Of a DNA stretch of 10,582 nucleotides, positions 1 to 7,459 are shown one piece after another. The DNA lies in contig CAJVPP010003861.1 in NCBI GenBank assembly GCA_910592005.1, forward strand, positions 1 to 10,582, read 5' to 3'. Made by a program: the position numbers and the translations under genes. How positions within the stretch are numbered: the first letter of the stretch is position 1; each line of letters opens with the position of its first letter. The stretch comes from Funneliformis mosseae. Lineage: Eukaryota > Glomeromycota > Glomeromycetes > Glomerales > Glomeraceae. The notes under the pieces were generated by a model, which was not told the DNA's origin, made no database searches, and was given only the letters and a program-made list of their open reading frames with translations.

Positions 1-140
1 AAGTACTTCCAAGGGTGCTTCCAATCTTCCAAGTGCATATCACTGCTATCAATCCCCATTAAAATTCTCTGTCTCTTGGATTCTGTTTGCATTTTGGTAA
101 GTAGTCTTGTTCTGAGCCAGGTTGTAAAAAGGTGGTTTTG
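1..140 (-). other. Partial minus-strand open stretch with TTGGAAG repeats, edge of a repeat or unknown gene
   Basis: On the minus strand the frame is open from just after a stop at 143-141 to the left edge, about 46 codons, with the first Met at 92-90. The translation is polar and ends in a Trp-rich stretch (SSDMHLEDWKHPWKY), which is unusual for random A/T-rich DNA. On the plus strand CTTCCAA occurs three times, at 6-12, 18-24 and 26-32, so the end is locally repetitive. A plus-strand frame is also open here and meets a GGTAAGT donor-like site at 95-101, so an exon on the plus strand is an alternative. I recognise no domain. It may be the border of a dispersed, protein-like repeat. The strand and the nature of the feature are both uncertain. 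Confidence 0.3.
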
Positions 141-505
141 TTAAAAAAGGGATTTTTGTTTAGGAATGTGAGCTACTGAATAGAGCTGTTTTTATTTTGC
201 CTATAAAATGCACAAAGCTGTATTAATCATCAAGTAGATTTGTAATACGAAAAGTGTGGTTTATTCGGAATATTCGAAATTAGTGAGATCCTTCTCTTCC
301 ATAGTCACACATAAGTAATATTTTCAATGACTGTGTGAAAATTTTTTGGTTTCAATTCCTCATTTATCAATTTTAATGTAGATCATTTATTTAAATTCAG
401 GATGATAATCACCAACTACATTTTGGTAAAGTAATGGCTGAAAAGCACCGCCCAAATAAATATTGTGTGGGCCAAATTTTCTTTTTTTTTTAAAAAAAAA
501 AAAAA
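141..505. other. Upstream spacer of the DUF4419 gene
   Basis: No coding potential is visible. The spacer holds a 7-bp inverted repeat (TCACACA at 305-311, TGTGTGA at 332-338) and a small GC-richer patch with CCGCCC near 448-453. It ends in the homopolymer pair described separately. No clear TATA box lies at a usual distance from the start codon. The promoter of the following gene must lie here or further left, but nothing pinpoints it. Confidence 0.4.
482..505 (+). promoter_or_regulatory. T10/A14-15 homopolymer tract abutting the start codon
   Basis: Ten T residues (482-491) are followed by an unbroken run of A residues (492-506), the last of which is the first base of the ATG. The DNA forms a self-complementary oligo(dT)-oligo(dA) block. 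Seen in sequence: the leader next to the ATG is pure A, which gives A at -3, and an in-frame TAA at 491-493 fixes this ATG as the first possible start. Such tracts are known to disfavour nucleosomes in fungal promoters, and A-rich leaders favour initiation. That role is inferred here. Confidence 0.45.
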
Positions 506-1552
506 ATGAGTACTCATATCCTCACAAAAAAAATTAATCTTGAAAACAAAATTCACGAACATGTTTCAATAAAAGATAGAATTTCTCAAACTTTTCCTGA
601 TACAAAAGTTTATGCTATCTCAGTTGATTATGAGGAAACTCCAAGCAAAAAATCTCTGCTTAAATATACGATGACGTCTCATGGATTGGCAGCGGCCATT
701 CTTCATGCTTACAACCACCATCAACATTTACGTTTATCGCCTGATGATGTCTGGTTAACTATCGCACAGGGAGTTAGTCATCATATTAATTATAATGCAG
801 AAAAATTCCGTTATTATTTTGTCAATCATGAAGGCAAAGAAGAGATATGTGTTTGGGTCGACGATATTTTAAATTCTAGCTTTGAGGGAGATTGGCCTGA
901 AGTGGTGAATAGATTGGTTGAGAAAACTGATCAAGCTATAGAGAAAATTGATATAAAATCTCTTTTAGAATGTAATTTTTCTACTACAACGAAAAATTCG
1001 CTTACCGCTAGTCGTATCGTTCTTTTGGATATGGTTAAAGCATATTTTACATATAAAATATGTACATTGTGCGGAATTCCTAAAGTTACTCTTGAGGGTA
1101 CTTTAGAAGATTGGGAAAAGGTGCAAGAAAAGGTCATTCAATTACGACGATTAAATTTAGATCTCGATTTTTGGTTGGATAGATTGGAGCCTGTTATTTG
1201 CAAGTTAATCGAAACTTATAAAGGTGAAATTGATGAAGACTTCTGGTCAAGGATAGCCTCGGAAGAATCGTTTGGTTCAGGCCCTAGTGAAATTAGTGGA
1301 TGGATGATGGCCTTTTATCCTTATGAAAAGAATGGAACAAAGATATCTTATGATTTAATTGAACCGAAAGATATTCCTGATGGAAGGGTTGCAGTCCCAT
1401 TTTCAACTGATACCGGATTAAATTTAAAATTTATTGCTGGATTTTTGGGTGCGCAACAAGAATTTCTCGAAAATTCTAATGAAGTGGTTGTCTCGCCATT
1501 GATTGGTTGGTCTGTTATTGATGATAAAACTGCGAAGAAGGACGTTTGTTAA
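506..1552 (+). CDS. DUF4419 family protein, intact single-exon gene
   Basis: This is a 348-residue protein with the hallmarks of the DUF4419 family (PF14388), whose biochemical function is unknown. After an unconserved N-terminus of about 50 residues come the family's strongest motif, SPDDVWLTIAQGVSHHIN (residues 78-95), followed by NAEKFR (97-102) and HEGK (108-111). Next are CGIPKVTLEGTLEDWE (189-204), a conserved central block, FWSRI (246-250), GSGPSEISGW (257-266) and an aromatic AFYPY. The length fits a complete single-domain member. There is no signal peptide or membrane segment, so it is probably cytosolic or nuclear. An in-frame TAA at 491-493 excludes a longer N-terminus. The reading frame shows no damage, in contrast to the next gene downstream. 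DUF4419 genes are found in large numbers in Rhizophagus-like fungi. The family call is secure; any role would be a guess. Confidence 0.93.
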   Translation: MSTHILTKKINLENKIHEHVSIKDRISQTFPDTKVYAISVDYEETPSKKSLLKYTMTSHGLAAAILHAYNHHQHLRLSPDDVWLTIAQGVSHHINYNAEKFRYYFVNHEGKEEICVWVDDILNSSFEGDWPEVVNRLVEKTDQAIEKIDIKSLLECNFSTTTKNSLTASRIVLLDMVKAYFTYKICTLCGIPKVTLEGTLEDWEKVQEKVIQLRRLNLDLDFWLDRLEPVICKLIETYKGEIDEDFWSRIASEESFGSGPSEISGWMMAFYPYEKNGTKISYDLIEPKDIPDGRVAVPFSTDTGLNLKFIAGFLGAQQEFLENSNEVVVSPLIGWSVIDDKTAKKDVC

Positions 1553-1597
1553 ATTTTTCTACATTTATATCGATACATTATGAAAATTTAAAAATTT

Positions 1598-1603
1598 AAT
1601 AAA
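1598..1603 (+). terminator. AATAAA polyadenylation signal of the DUF4419 gene
   Basis: A canonical AATAAA lies 46 bases after the stop codon and is followed within 30 bases by a T/GT-rich stretch (TATGTATGTC...). Position and context suit a fungal 3' end. In DNA this rich in A/T, chance occurrences of the hexamer are common, so the call rests on spacing. Confidence 0.45.
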
Positions 1604-1821
1604 CTCTATGTATGTCTATTTTATTGTGCTAATTTGTTCGTTATAAATAATTTTTTACGACTTTCAACATAATTTCTTTTCTATATAATATATATTGAAA
1701 GAAAATGAATAAAAACAAAGATAATTATTTATGTAATACATAAATTATATTTTTGGACGAAATAATTTTTTATTTGCTTCATTTTAATTGGCTGATCTTT
1801 AAATGATAATTCTACCTTTTG

Positions 1822-1833
1822 TATCACGTGATA
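1822..1833. promoter_or_regulatory. 12-bp palindrome centred on a CACGTG E-box
   Basis: TATCACGTGATA is a perfect palindrome containing TCACGTGA, the favoured core of fungal bHLH regulators of the Cbf1/Pho4 type. It lies 270 bp past the DUF4419 stop and far from the start of any gene seen here, so its target is unclear. The motif is seen directly; regulator binding is inferred. Confidence 0.35.
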
Positions 1834-2450
1834 ACGATTACAGATCTTATATAATTAGAGCAAATATATTTTTATTAATTGGAAGCTTAAAATAATAGAG
1901 CTTTATTTATAATTTAGACAAAAGATACAATAAAGGTAAGGAAGGGTATCGATGCATTAAACAAAAATAAGAATTTAATATGAAAGTTGTCTAACCGTTT
2001 GCATCCAATATCAATCTGAATCATAATCTATAACTCCTTGAAGAAACGAATTCTTGACCTTTTTGTACAAATACGTTTATTATAAATATATTATATTTGA
2101 TACATGAACAAGAACACGGGAAATATATGCATTGCATGCATAAATTGATCGCTCCCGGAATTAAAAAGTAGCCACATTTCTGCGGGTCGGTCACAGTAAA
2201 ATTATAATAATTCCAAGTGACTTGATTTTATTTTCTTATAATTTTTTTTTACTACATACTATTAAATTTTGCTTAAAACGAATATATAGATACATTAGTT
2301 TAAATATTTGAAGCAATGGAAAGAGTGAAGTTACACGTATATCTTTTCCAAATAATTTAATTCTGAATGATGGTGTGGTGAAGTATTCCAAAAGTTAGTG
2401 TTAGATCATGATGTAATGTACCAAAATCTTTAAATTACAAACCGTATTTT

Positions 2451-2480
2451 GTTAAAATTAATTATTCAAAAAATTTTAAC
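2451..2480. repeat. 9-bp inverted repeat, GTTAAAATT/AATTTTAAC
   Basis: Perfect 9-bp arms (2451-2459 and 2472-2480) are separated by 12 bases. The repeat lies only 15 bases left of the second CACGTG site. Short A/T inverted repeats arise readily by chance in such DNA, but the G/C-closed ends make this one somewhat less trivial. Confidence 0.4.
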
Positions 2481-2494
2481 ACTCACATTTTAAT

Positions 2495-2502
2495 GTCACG
2501 TG
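2495..2502. promoter_or_regulatory. GTCACGTG E-box
   Basis: This second CACGTG core is in the extended form GTCACGTG, which in fungi is the high-affinity site of Cbf1-like bHLH proteins. It lies about 1.2 kb upstream of the GH18 pseudogene start and has no other assigned neighbour. Function is inferred from the motif alone. Confidence 0.3.
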
Positions 2503-4050
2503 TTGGATTTTAATGAGGTACGTCATTTCCTTTATTATAGATTTTTGGCACAAATATTTTAAAGCCGTGAACTTGTTGGACGAGATTCTATCGCCTATCT
2601 CATTAGTTTTTAATGTTAATAATGCTGCATGAAACGTCTTTTGAACAATCAATCTTTATTATTCGCAACATCATCTTTGTTAATAACTGAATATAACGTA
2701 TGGAAGAAGTTAGATGAACACACTATTTAGAATATTTTTAAGTTCAATTAAAAAAATAATTATATGAAAATAAATGGAATTCTTGAAACGAATATTTATC
2801 ACTATTAATTAAAACTCTGTCATGTAATTCTTTGATAATAACGCAATAAATCAAGCCCACAGCTCTTTGTTATAAATTTACATAAAGTGTTTTTTGAAAA
2901 GAAATAATAAAAATAAACTAAAAATAAAAAAATACAATAAATTTTTTAACATTTTCTACTATGTCTCTGTTATAGTGATTATTCAAGGCTTGACTCAAAA
3001 TTGGAATATTTTGCGCTAAATTCTGGATTCATTTTAGAAAAAAATTTGCTCTTATAGTATGTAATGAAATAAATAATTTTAGGATTTGCAACATATTCTA
3101 TCAATTTATACCTTTTTATTTCCTTTTAGTTTAATTTTTTTTTTGCTCTTTAAGCGCTCTTTAAGCAAAAACAAAATTAAATTAATATACGCTCGTTGGA
3201 AAGTTATTGGAATATTATTGAAATTAACAGAAGTCAACAAAAATTATAAATTTTTGTATAATAACGAAAAATCCAATTTCATGACGAACATGACGAGTTA
3301 AAGTTTAAAATACTAAACTACAATCTAAATTAAGCACAGTAAATAAAAATTTATTTTACTGCTTATCAAGATTATTTCATCAGTTTGTTAATTCAGATTT
3401 AATTTAAAATAAAATATTTTTCTTAATATCCATCACTGTTATCTTTAGCTTATTTTTAGAATATTCTAAAAAAATTTGCAAAACAATGATGTTATACTAT
3501 AATTATACTTTGTCGGTATCACAACTCCCAAAAATTTCGCGGGATTTCAATTTTGCTAATTTGCTGATATAATTGGTCAAAAAATTGCTTCGGTAAATTA
3601 TAATCTAAATTGCAGCAACTTCCAATAAATAAAGATAGATCAGCAAAACAATGCTTCGTTTAACGTTTCATTATAAACATCAAAAACTTTTTTAATTTTA
3701 CTTAAAAGGAGAAGGAACACATTAAATAATTATGCGTAAAATGTATTCTTCCTTACTACCATCACCACCTTTCAATAAGTTTACGGTTTTTATCTTTTAT
3801 GGTTTATTATCAGTAGCGTTAATAACGTTAGCACAGGAAGATAGTATAGGGAATGCAAAAAGTTGTATAGTAGATCACTTGCCAGTTGCGGAAGCGAATT
3901 AGCAAGTAACGATAGGATATGTTCGACTTTTTAGCACAAATCAACCAAAGTCAACTCCAGAAATTCCAATTCCAAAAATTCAATGGAATAATTATGATTA
4001 TATAAATGTTATTGGTATGAATATAAGAAAACTTTTTTCACTACATTTGC

Positions 4051-4109
4051 GTAAGTTTCTCACAAATTAGAATGGATTACTTAAAATAACTACTAATTTT
4101 GAAACTTAG
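4051..4109 (+). other. Intron 1 of the GH18 pseudogene
   Basis: A 59-bp intron with donor GTAAGT, a branch-like TACTAAT at 4091-4097 and acceptor CTTAG at 4105-4109. It splits a codon after its first base. Joining the flanks keeps the frame and reads LHLPYPQDN. The signals are intact although the gene is dead, which suggests recent inactivation. Confidence 0.8.
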
Positions 4110-4211
4110 CATATCCACAAGACAACGGAGGAGATTCGTATGATATTTTCCGTCCAAAAGAAAAGAATAAATTAAACCCCATAAATGATTTGGTTAAAGT
4201 CATCTACTAAA

Positions 4212-4304
4212 GTAAGCATTATATTAAAAATATTTAGTATTAAATTAATAATATGATAACATTTTAATAATAATTATTTTAATATAAATTCTTCTTTCAA
4301 TAAG
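4212..4304 (+). other. Intron 2 of the GH18 pseudogene (probable)
   Basis: Donor GTAAGC at 4212 and acceptor TCAATAAG ending at 4304 bound a 93-bp, extremely A/T-rich segment. The downstream exon opens as NYDVGKWQKG. The exon before it ends in a frame with a TAA (4208-4210), and the phase does not match across the junction. A single lost base just before the donor would explain both. The acceptor is less certain than the donor. Confidence 0.6.
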
Positions 4305-5521
4305 AAATTATGACGTTGGTAAATGGCAGAAAGGGCCGCAAGAGCAGCAGGAATATCAAAGAATTATTAGCGATGCAATTAAAATTATAAACGAATATCA
4401 ATTAAATGGTATAGACATTGAATATCCAGGAATGAGAGGAAGTTTATGTAAAAGGCCTGATGGTTTTATATGGGATAAAATAAATGATGAAAACTTCATT
4501 AATTTTTTAAAAAACCTTCGAGAGGCATTGAATGGAACGGAAGGTCCAAAAATACTAATGTTAACAGTTGGTAGAGATGTAATTGAAAATTTAAAAGATG
4601 ATATTGATAATATTGATTTTCTTAACATTGAAACTTATCACAATAGTTTATATCGAAATTTAAAGACGCCAGACGATAACAACTATAGATCATATCCAAA
4701 CTCTCCATTAGATGCATACCAAGCTGCATATTTAGCATGTAGATTTTAGGAATACCGTCCAAATGGTACCTAACGTAGCTATTAAACAAAGTCAATATGT
4801 TGATTTTCCCAAATCTGTTTCTACCTATGATTTTAGCAAACTAAATGATCAAATCCAATCAATCATAGATTTTTGTTTTAAAATTAATTCAAATTTATAT
4901 TCATGACCATGGAAATATCTTTCAAATACCGTTCTAAATTCATCAGATAGAATTTGTACTACTATTAATCCTAATTGGACACGTAAATTCGAATCAACAG
5001 ATAATTCTGGTACTCCATGGCTATATAGCGTTCCTGATCCAAACGTTCCTTTTAATCATTTATATGTATCTTATGAAGATATTAGTTCATTACGTAGTAA
5101 ATTAGAATTTGCATTGACTAAATCACTCGGAGGAATATCAATATCTGACGTTAGTTATGATGATAATTATAATAATTTATTAAATTTTATGCAACCAATA
5201 CGTGGGATACCGGTTCCAATAGATGGAGGTTCATCTAAAGGCTCGCCATCGAATAAATCAAGTAATGAAAATTCTAATGATCAAAATAAGAAAAATAAAG
5301 GCGGAATTATCGCTGGATCAATTATTGGAGGTATATTTGGTCTACTTTTATTAGGAAGTTGCGCGTACATATATCGGCAAAAAGTTCTTAAATCCGAAGC
5401 TGGTATTAATCCAGAATACTCATCAAATCGAGTTGTTTCCACTATACAAAATGAACGGCGGACCACCGATCATCTAACGATCGAATGAATCGTTACATAA
5501 TCCGGTGATTTGCTAAGTAAG

Positions 5522-5527
5522 AATAAA
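5522..5527 (+). terminator. AATAAA polyadenylation signal after the GH18 pseudogene
   Basis: AATAAA lies 33 bases beyond the final stop codon (5486-5488), a normal distance for a fungal 3' end. It supports 5488 as the true C-terminus of the former protein. Confidence 0.45.
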
Positions 5528-5586
5528 CTTAACATTAGTCAAAAAATTCTGGCACATCATCTTGGAACATATCAGTTTTTGTTTTG

Positions 5587-5643
5587 CAAAAGACGAATGT
5601 CTTTTGGCCCATATGTCGTTTATTACTGTTACTAACATATGGG
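5587..5643. repeat. Two adjoining stem-loops downstream of the GH18 pseudogene
   Basis: The first hairpin has perfect 8-bp arms CAAAAGAC (5587-5594) and GTCTTTTG (5599-5606) around a GAAT loop. The second has perfect 9-bp arms CCCATATGT (5608-5616) and ACATATGGG (5635-5643) around 18 bases. They are separated by one base and lie about 100-155 bp past the stop codon. They could be 3'-UTR structure or the remains of a small inverted-repeat element; no target-site duplication is evident. Confidence 0.5.
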
Positions 5644-6358
5644 ACATTACGGATCATATGATTTACTATGTTCGTAACTCGATTTTAATAGCAAACCTCC
5701 CATATATGACAGCATTTTTCAATTGTTGACGGAAAAGATAAATTTTCTTAGCAATAAAGTATAATTTCAACTAAATTGTATTTGCCTCCACTGCGATTAA
5801 TCATAAATATGTATCAACACGATTAAAATAGCAAAACTTTAGAAAGATCACTTTCTTGAACGAGATTTTATGAATTATAATCTCATCCAATTTAATGAGT
5901 ATTTTATATGATAATATACAACCATTGCATTTTAAATGCATTTCTTGTATCTGTAAAATAAATCATCGCAAAATCTTTTTACCTTCTAAATCTATGATTT
6001 TTGAGACATTCGCATTAGAAAGGAGAAACTGCAGGGTAATTAATAAAAGAGTTAATGCTGAATCTGAACTTAACTAGGTTCTAGATTTCTATTAAGCTAA
6101 TAAATAATACTTTCATAAGTACATATTTGGATAGTGATCTTGCGATACATTCGGTTGTTCGAAATCGAATTTCAAGATTGATGCATTTATTTTATGTGAT
6201 TCAATAAGAAACTTCGCAGGATTGTCGTTAAGTATCAAAAATATTTTAAAATAGTACTTCCAACTCGATATATATATACGATGCATATGCAAGTACCGCA
6301 TGATGCATCATTGTTCATAAAATTTTAAAAAATCTAGAAATCGTGAACACAAATGATA

Positions 6359-6394
6359 GATGAATATATTTTCATTCATCATCATTATAATGAT
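6359..6394. repeat. Nested inverted repeat and 14-bp palindrome
   Basis: GATGAAT (6359-6365) pairs with ATTCATC (6374-6380). With one bulge the stem extends to ATGAT (6354-6358, before the bulge) and ATCAT (6381-6385). The right arm overlaps ATCATTATAATGAT (6381-6394), a perfect 14-bp palindrome. The composite could fold in two alternative ways. Confidence 0.45.
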
Positions 6395-6485
6395 TATTAA
6401 TCAAAAGTTAAACTACCGCGAAAATACAAATCTACTTTTATATGCCAAATATGATGTTAGATGTTGCATTAATATTTTCCAGCAA

Positions 6486-6504
6486 TTTACCATATAATGG
6501 TAAA
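6486..6504. repeat. Perfect 8-bp hairpin, TTTACCAT/ATGGTAAA
   Basis: Arms TTTACCAT (6486-6493) and ATGGTAAA (6497-6504) close a three-base ATA loop. No gene is adjacent, so it cannot be assigned a terminator or regulatory role. Confidence 0.5.
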
Positions 6505-7392
6505 CTAGGAAACGGCCGATGTTAAGTCCGGATCGATTTTAATGCCTTTTGCAAAAAAATGATTTCTGCTAACTGAGCGGAGGAATTCGATTTATCTTTA
6601 ATATAATAATATGATAAAGTGACCACAACAATAAAAACATACGATCAAACTGAAATTTTAACTCGTTTCGGCGTAAAATTGCTATTCTGACGTGATAATA
6701 ATGAAGTCTAATTTTCAGTACATTCAAGTGTCGAATAATATACTTTTTGGTAATAGTTGTGTTGTGACGCTATCATTTAGTTACGAAATTAGCAGAGAAT
6801 CGGTTGTCAAAACGAAATGGGCAATTATGTGTCCGTATTTGAGGTGGAAACTCCTAGTTGAGAAAGATTAGAAAATTTTTTTGATCAATAATTAAAGATT
6901 GTTATTTTATTTGTAAGTTTTAATGGGCCATAATATTGAAACTTGTTTTAATTGAATTGAATTGTTAAATCTTTTTGGTGACCAATCAAAATTTTCAAAT
7001 TCTCAAATTAAAAAAAAAAATTTGATTTTATTTAATTCGGAATCGAAACAATAATTACAATATTCTAATAATTTAATGGAATAATGTATAAGGAAGGCTA
7101 AGGCTTGTCCTGAAACGAATGATATCATATTTTCTTTTTAAAATTCCTTTTATTATTCCTATTTGAAAATTAATCATCCTTTGGTGAATAATTAATCAAT
7201 CCATAATAGTTTATCCCGTTTAAATATTTATCTATTATATGCTTTTGTTTAATTAAATCTTTCTCTAATTATTTATTTGAAATATAATGTAAAAATAGTG
7301 TTACGATTAAATGCAAATTCCGGCCGAAATCTCCATAATTTCGTTTGAAGATCGCTCTTGATAATTGCAGTTAGTCCCTTTGACGATCATTT

Positions 7393-7440
7393 GCCAGTTT
7401 GTCACGGTGCCAGTTTGTCAAGACGCCAGTTTGGCTTAAT
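7393..7440 (+). repeat. Three tandem 16-bp repeats beginning GCCAGTTTG
   Basis: Copies start at 7393, 7409 and 7425 with an exact period of 16. The first two share GCCAGTTTGTCA and differ only in the last four bases; the third keeps GCCAGTTTG and then diverges. An exact period together with a conserved 9-12-bp core and free 3' part suggests an array of protein-binding sites, here about 11-60 bp upstream of a TATA-like box. Confidence 0.75.
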
Positions 7441-7451
7441 TAATAATCTTT

Positions 7452-7459
7452 TATAAATA
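7452..7459 (+). promoter_or_regulatory. TATA-like box TATAAATA after the 16-bp repeats
   Basis: TATAAATA followed by CGAGCCGG stands out in a GC-richer context. It lies just downstream of the triple repeat, so repeat array plus TATA box resemble a plus-strand promoter. No open frame of note follows, so any transcript would be non-coding or belong to a decayed element. Confidence 0.35.

Larger units (their letters stand above)
1604..3731. other. Intergenic region without a recognisable gene
   Basis: About 2.1 kb of A/T-rich sequence separates the DUF4419 gene from the GH18 pseudogene. Stops are dense in all frames. The longest open stretch (3086-3301, plus) encodes a Phe/Leu/Lys/Asn-rich peptide typical of chance frames. 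Structured elements are two CACGTG sites, a 9-bp inverted repeat at 2451-2480 and the palindromic cluster ATGCATTGCATGCAT at 2127-2141. The last few hundred bases must include the promoter of the former GH18 gene, but no TATA box can be assigned confidently. Confidence 0.6.
3732..5488 (+). pseudogene. Broken GH18 (chitinase-fold) membrane protein gene with two introns
   Basis: Reading begins at ATG 3732 with a basic N-terminus and a hydrophobic stretch (FTVFIFYGLLSVALITLA) that acts as signal peptide or anchor. After an in-frame TAG (3900-3902) the same frame continues QVTIGYVRLF and IQWNNYDYINVIG, a GH18 first strand and second-strand region. Introns follow at 4051-4109 and about 4212-4304. 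Exon 3 gives the fourth-strand motif NGIDIEYPG (4405-4431), LMLTVG, and DNIDFLNIETYHN, matching the GH18 'DfinvMtYD' strand. A luminal Ser/Asn-rich linker, a transmembrane helix (about 5300-5376) and a 37-residue cytoplasmic tail end at 5488. Damage: TAG 3900, TAA 4208 with a phase mismatch at intron 2, TAG 4747, a -1 frameshift near 4773 (GIPSKW to VPNVAI), and TGA 4904. In a gapless alignment the DxxDxDxE signature has N, D, E and P at its key positions, and the MxYD strand reads ExYH. The ancestor was therefore probably non-catalytic. Family call good; loss of function near certain unless the sequence is faulty. Confidence 0.88.
5644..7298. other. Gene-free spacer with scattered hairpins
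   Basis: No supported gene. Open stretches of about 60 codons (5895-6077 plus, 6113-6301 minus) lack recognisable motifs and flanking signals. Small elements include a diverged 21-22-bp direct repeat (5676-5696 and 5816-5837), a hairpin with arms AGAAAG/CTTTCT (5841-5856), GAGATT/AATCTC (5862-5884), and the palindromes at 6301-6310, 6359-6394 and 6486-6504. An isolated A10 run ends near 7020. Confidence 0.5.

Noticed and set aside
931..1137. Antisense open frame inside the DUF4419 gene
   Set aside because: It is a shadow of a clearly conserved coding frame on the other strand.
2008..2065. Minus-strand open stretch encoding KKVKNSFLQGVIDYDSD before a stop
   Set aside because: The acidic ending resembles the C-termini of some fungal proteins, but it is only about 20 codons with no upstream exon that can be joined to it.
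3086..3301. 71-codon plus-strand open frame with a hydrophobic start
   Set aside because: The peptide is Phe/Leu/Ile/Lys/Asn-rich as expected from A/T-rich DNA, has no recognisable motif, and no intron or 3' signal supports it.
3813..3902. An intron that would remove the TAG at 3900 of the GH18 gene
   Set aside because: Donors in the right phase are poor (GTAGCG at 3813) or give introns of only about 33 bp. Better-spaced GT sites (3844, 3865) put the downstream exon out of frame, so a nonsense codon is the simpler reading.
5895..6077. 60-codon plus-strand open frame
   Set aside because: No motif, no flanking gene signals, and a length expected by chance in several kilobases of spacer.
6113..6301. 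62-codon minus-strand open frame
   Set aside because: The composition is not far from coding, but no domain, splice site or promoter was found. I kept it out as probable chance.
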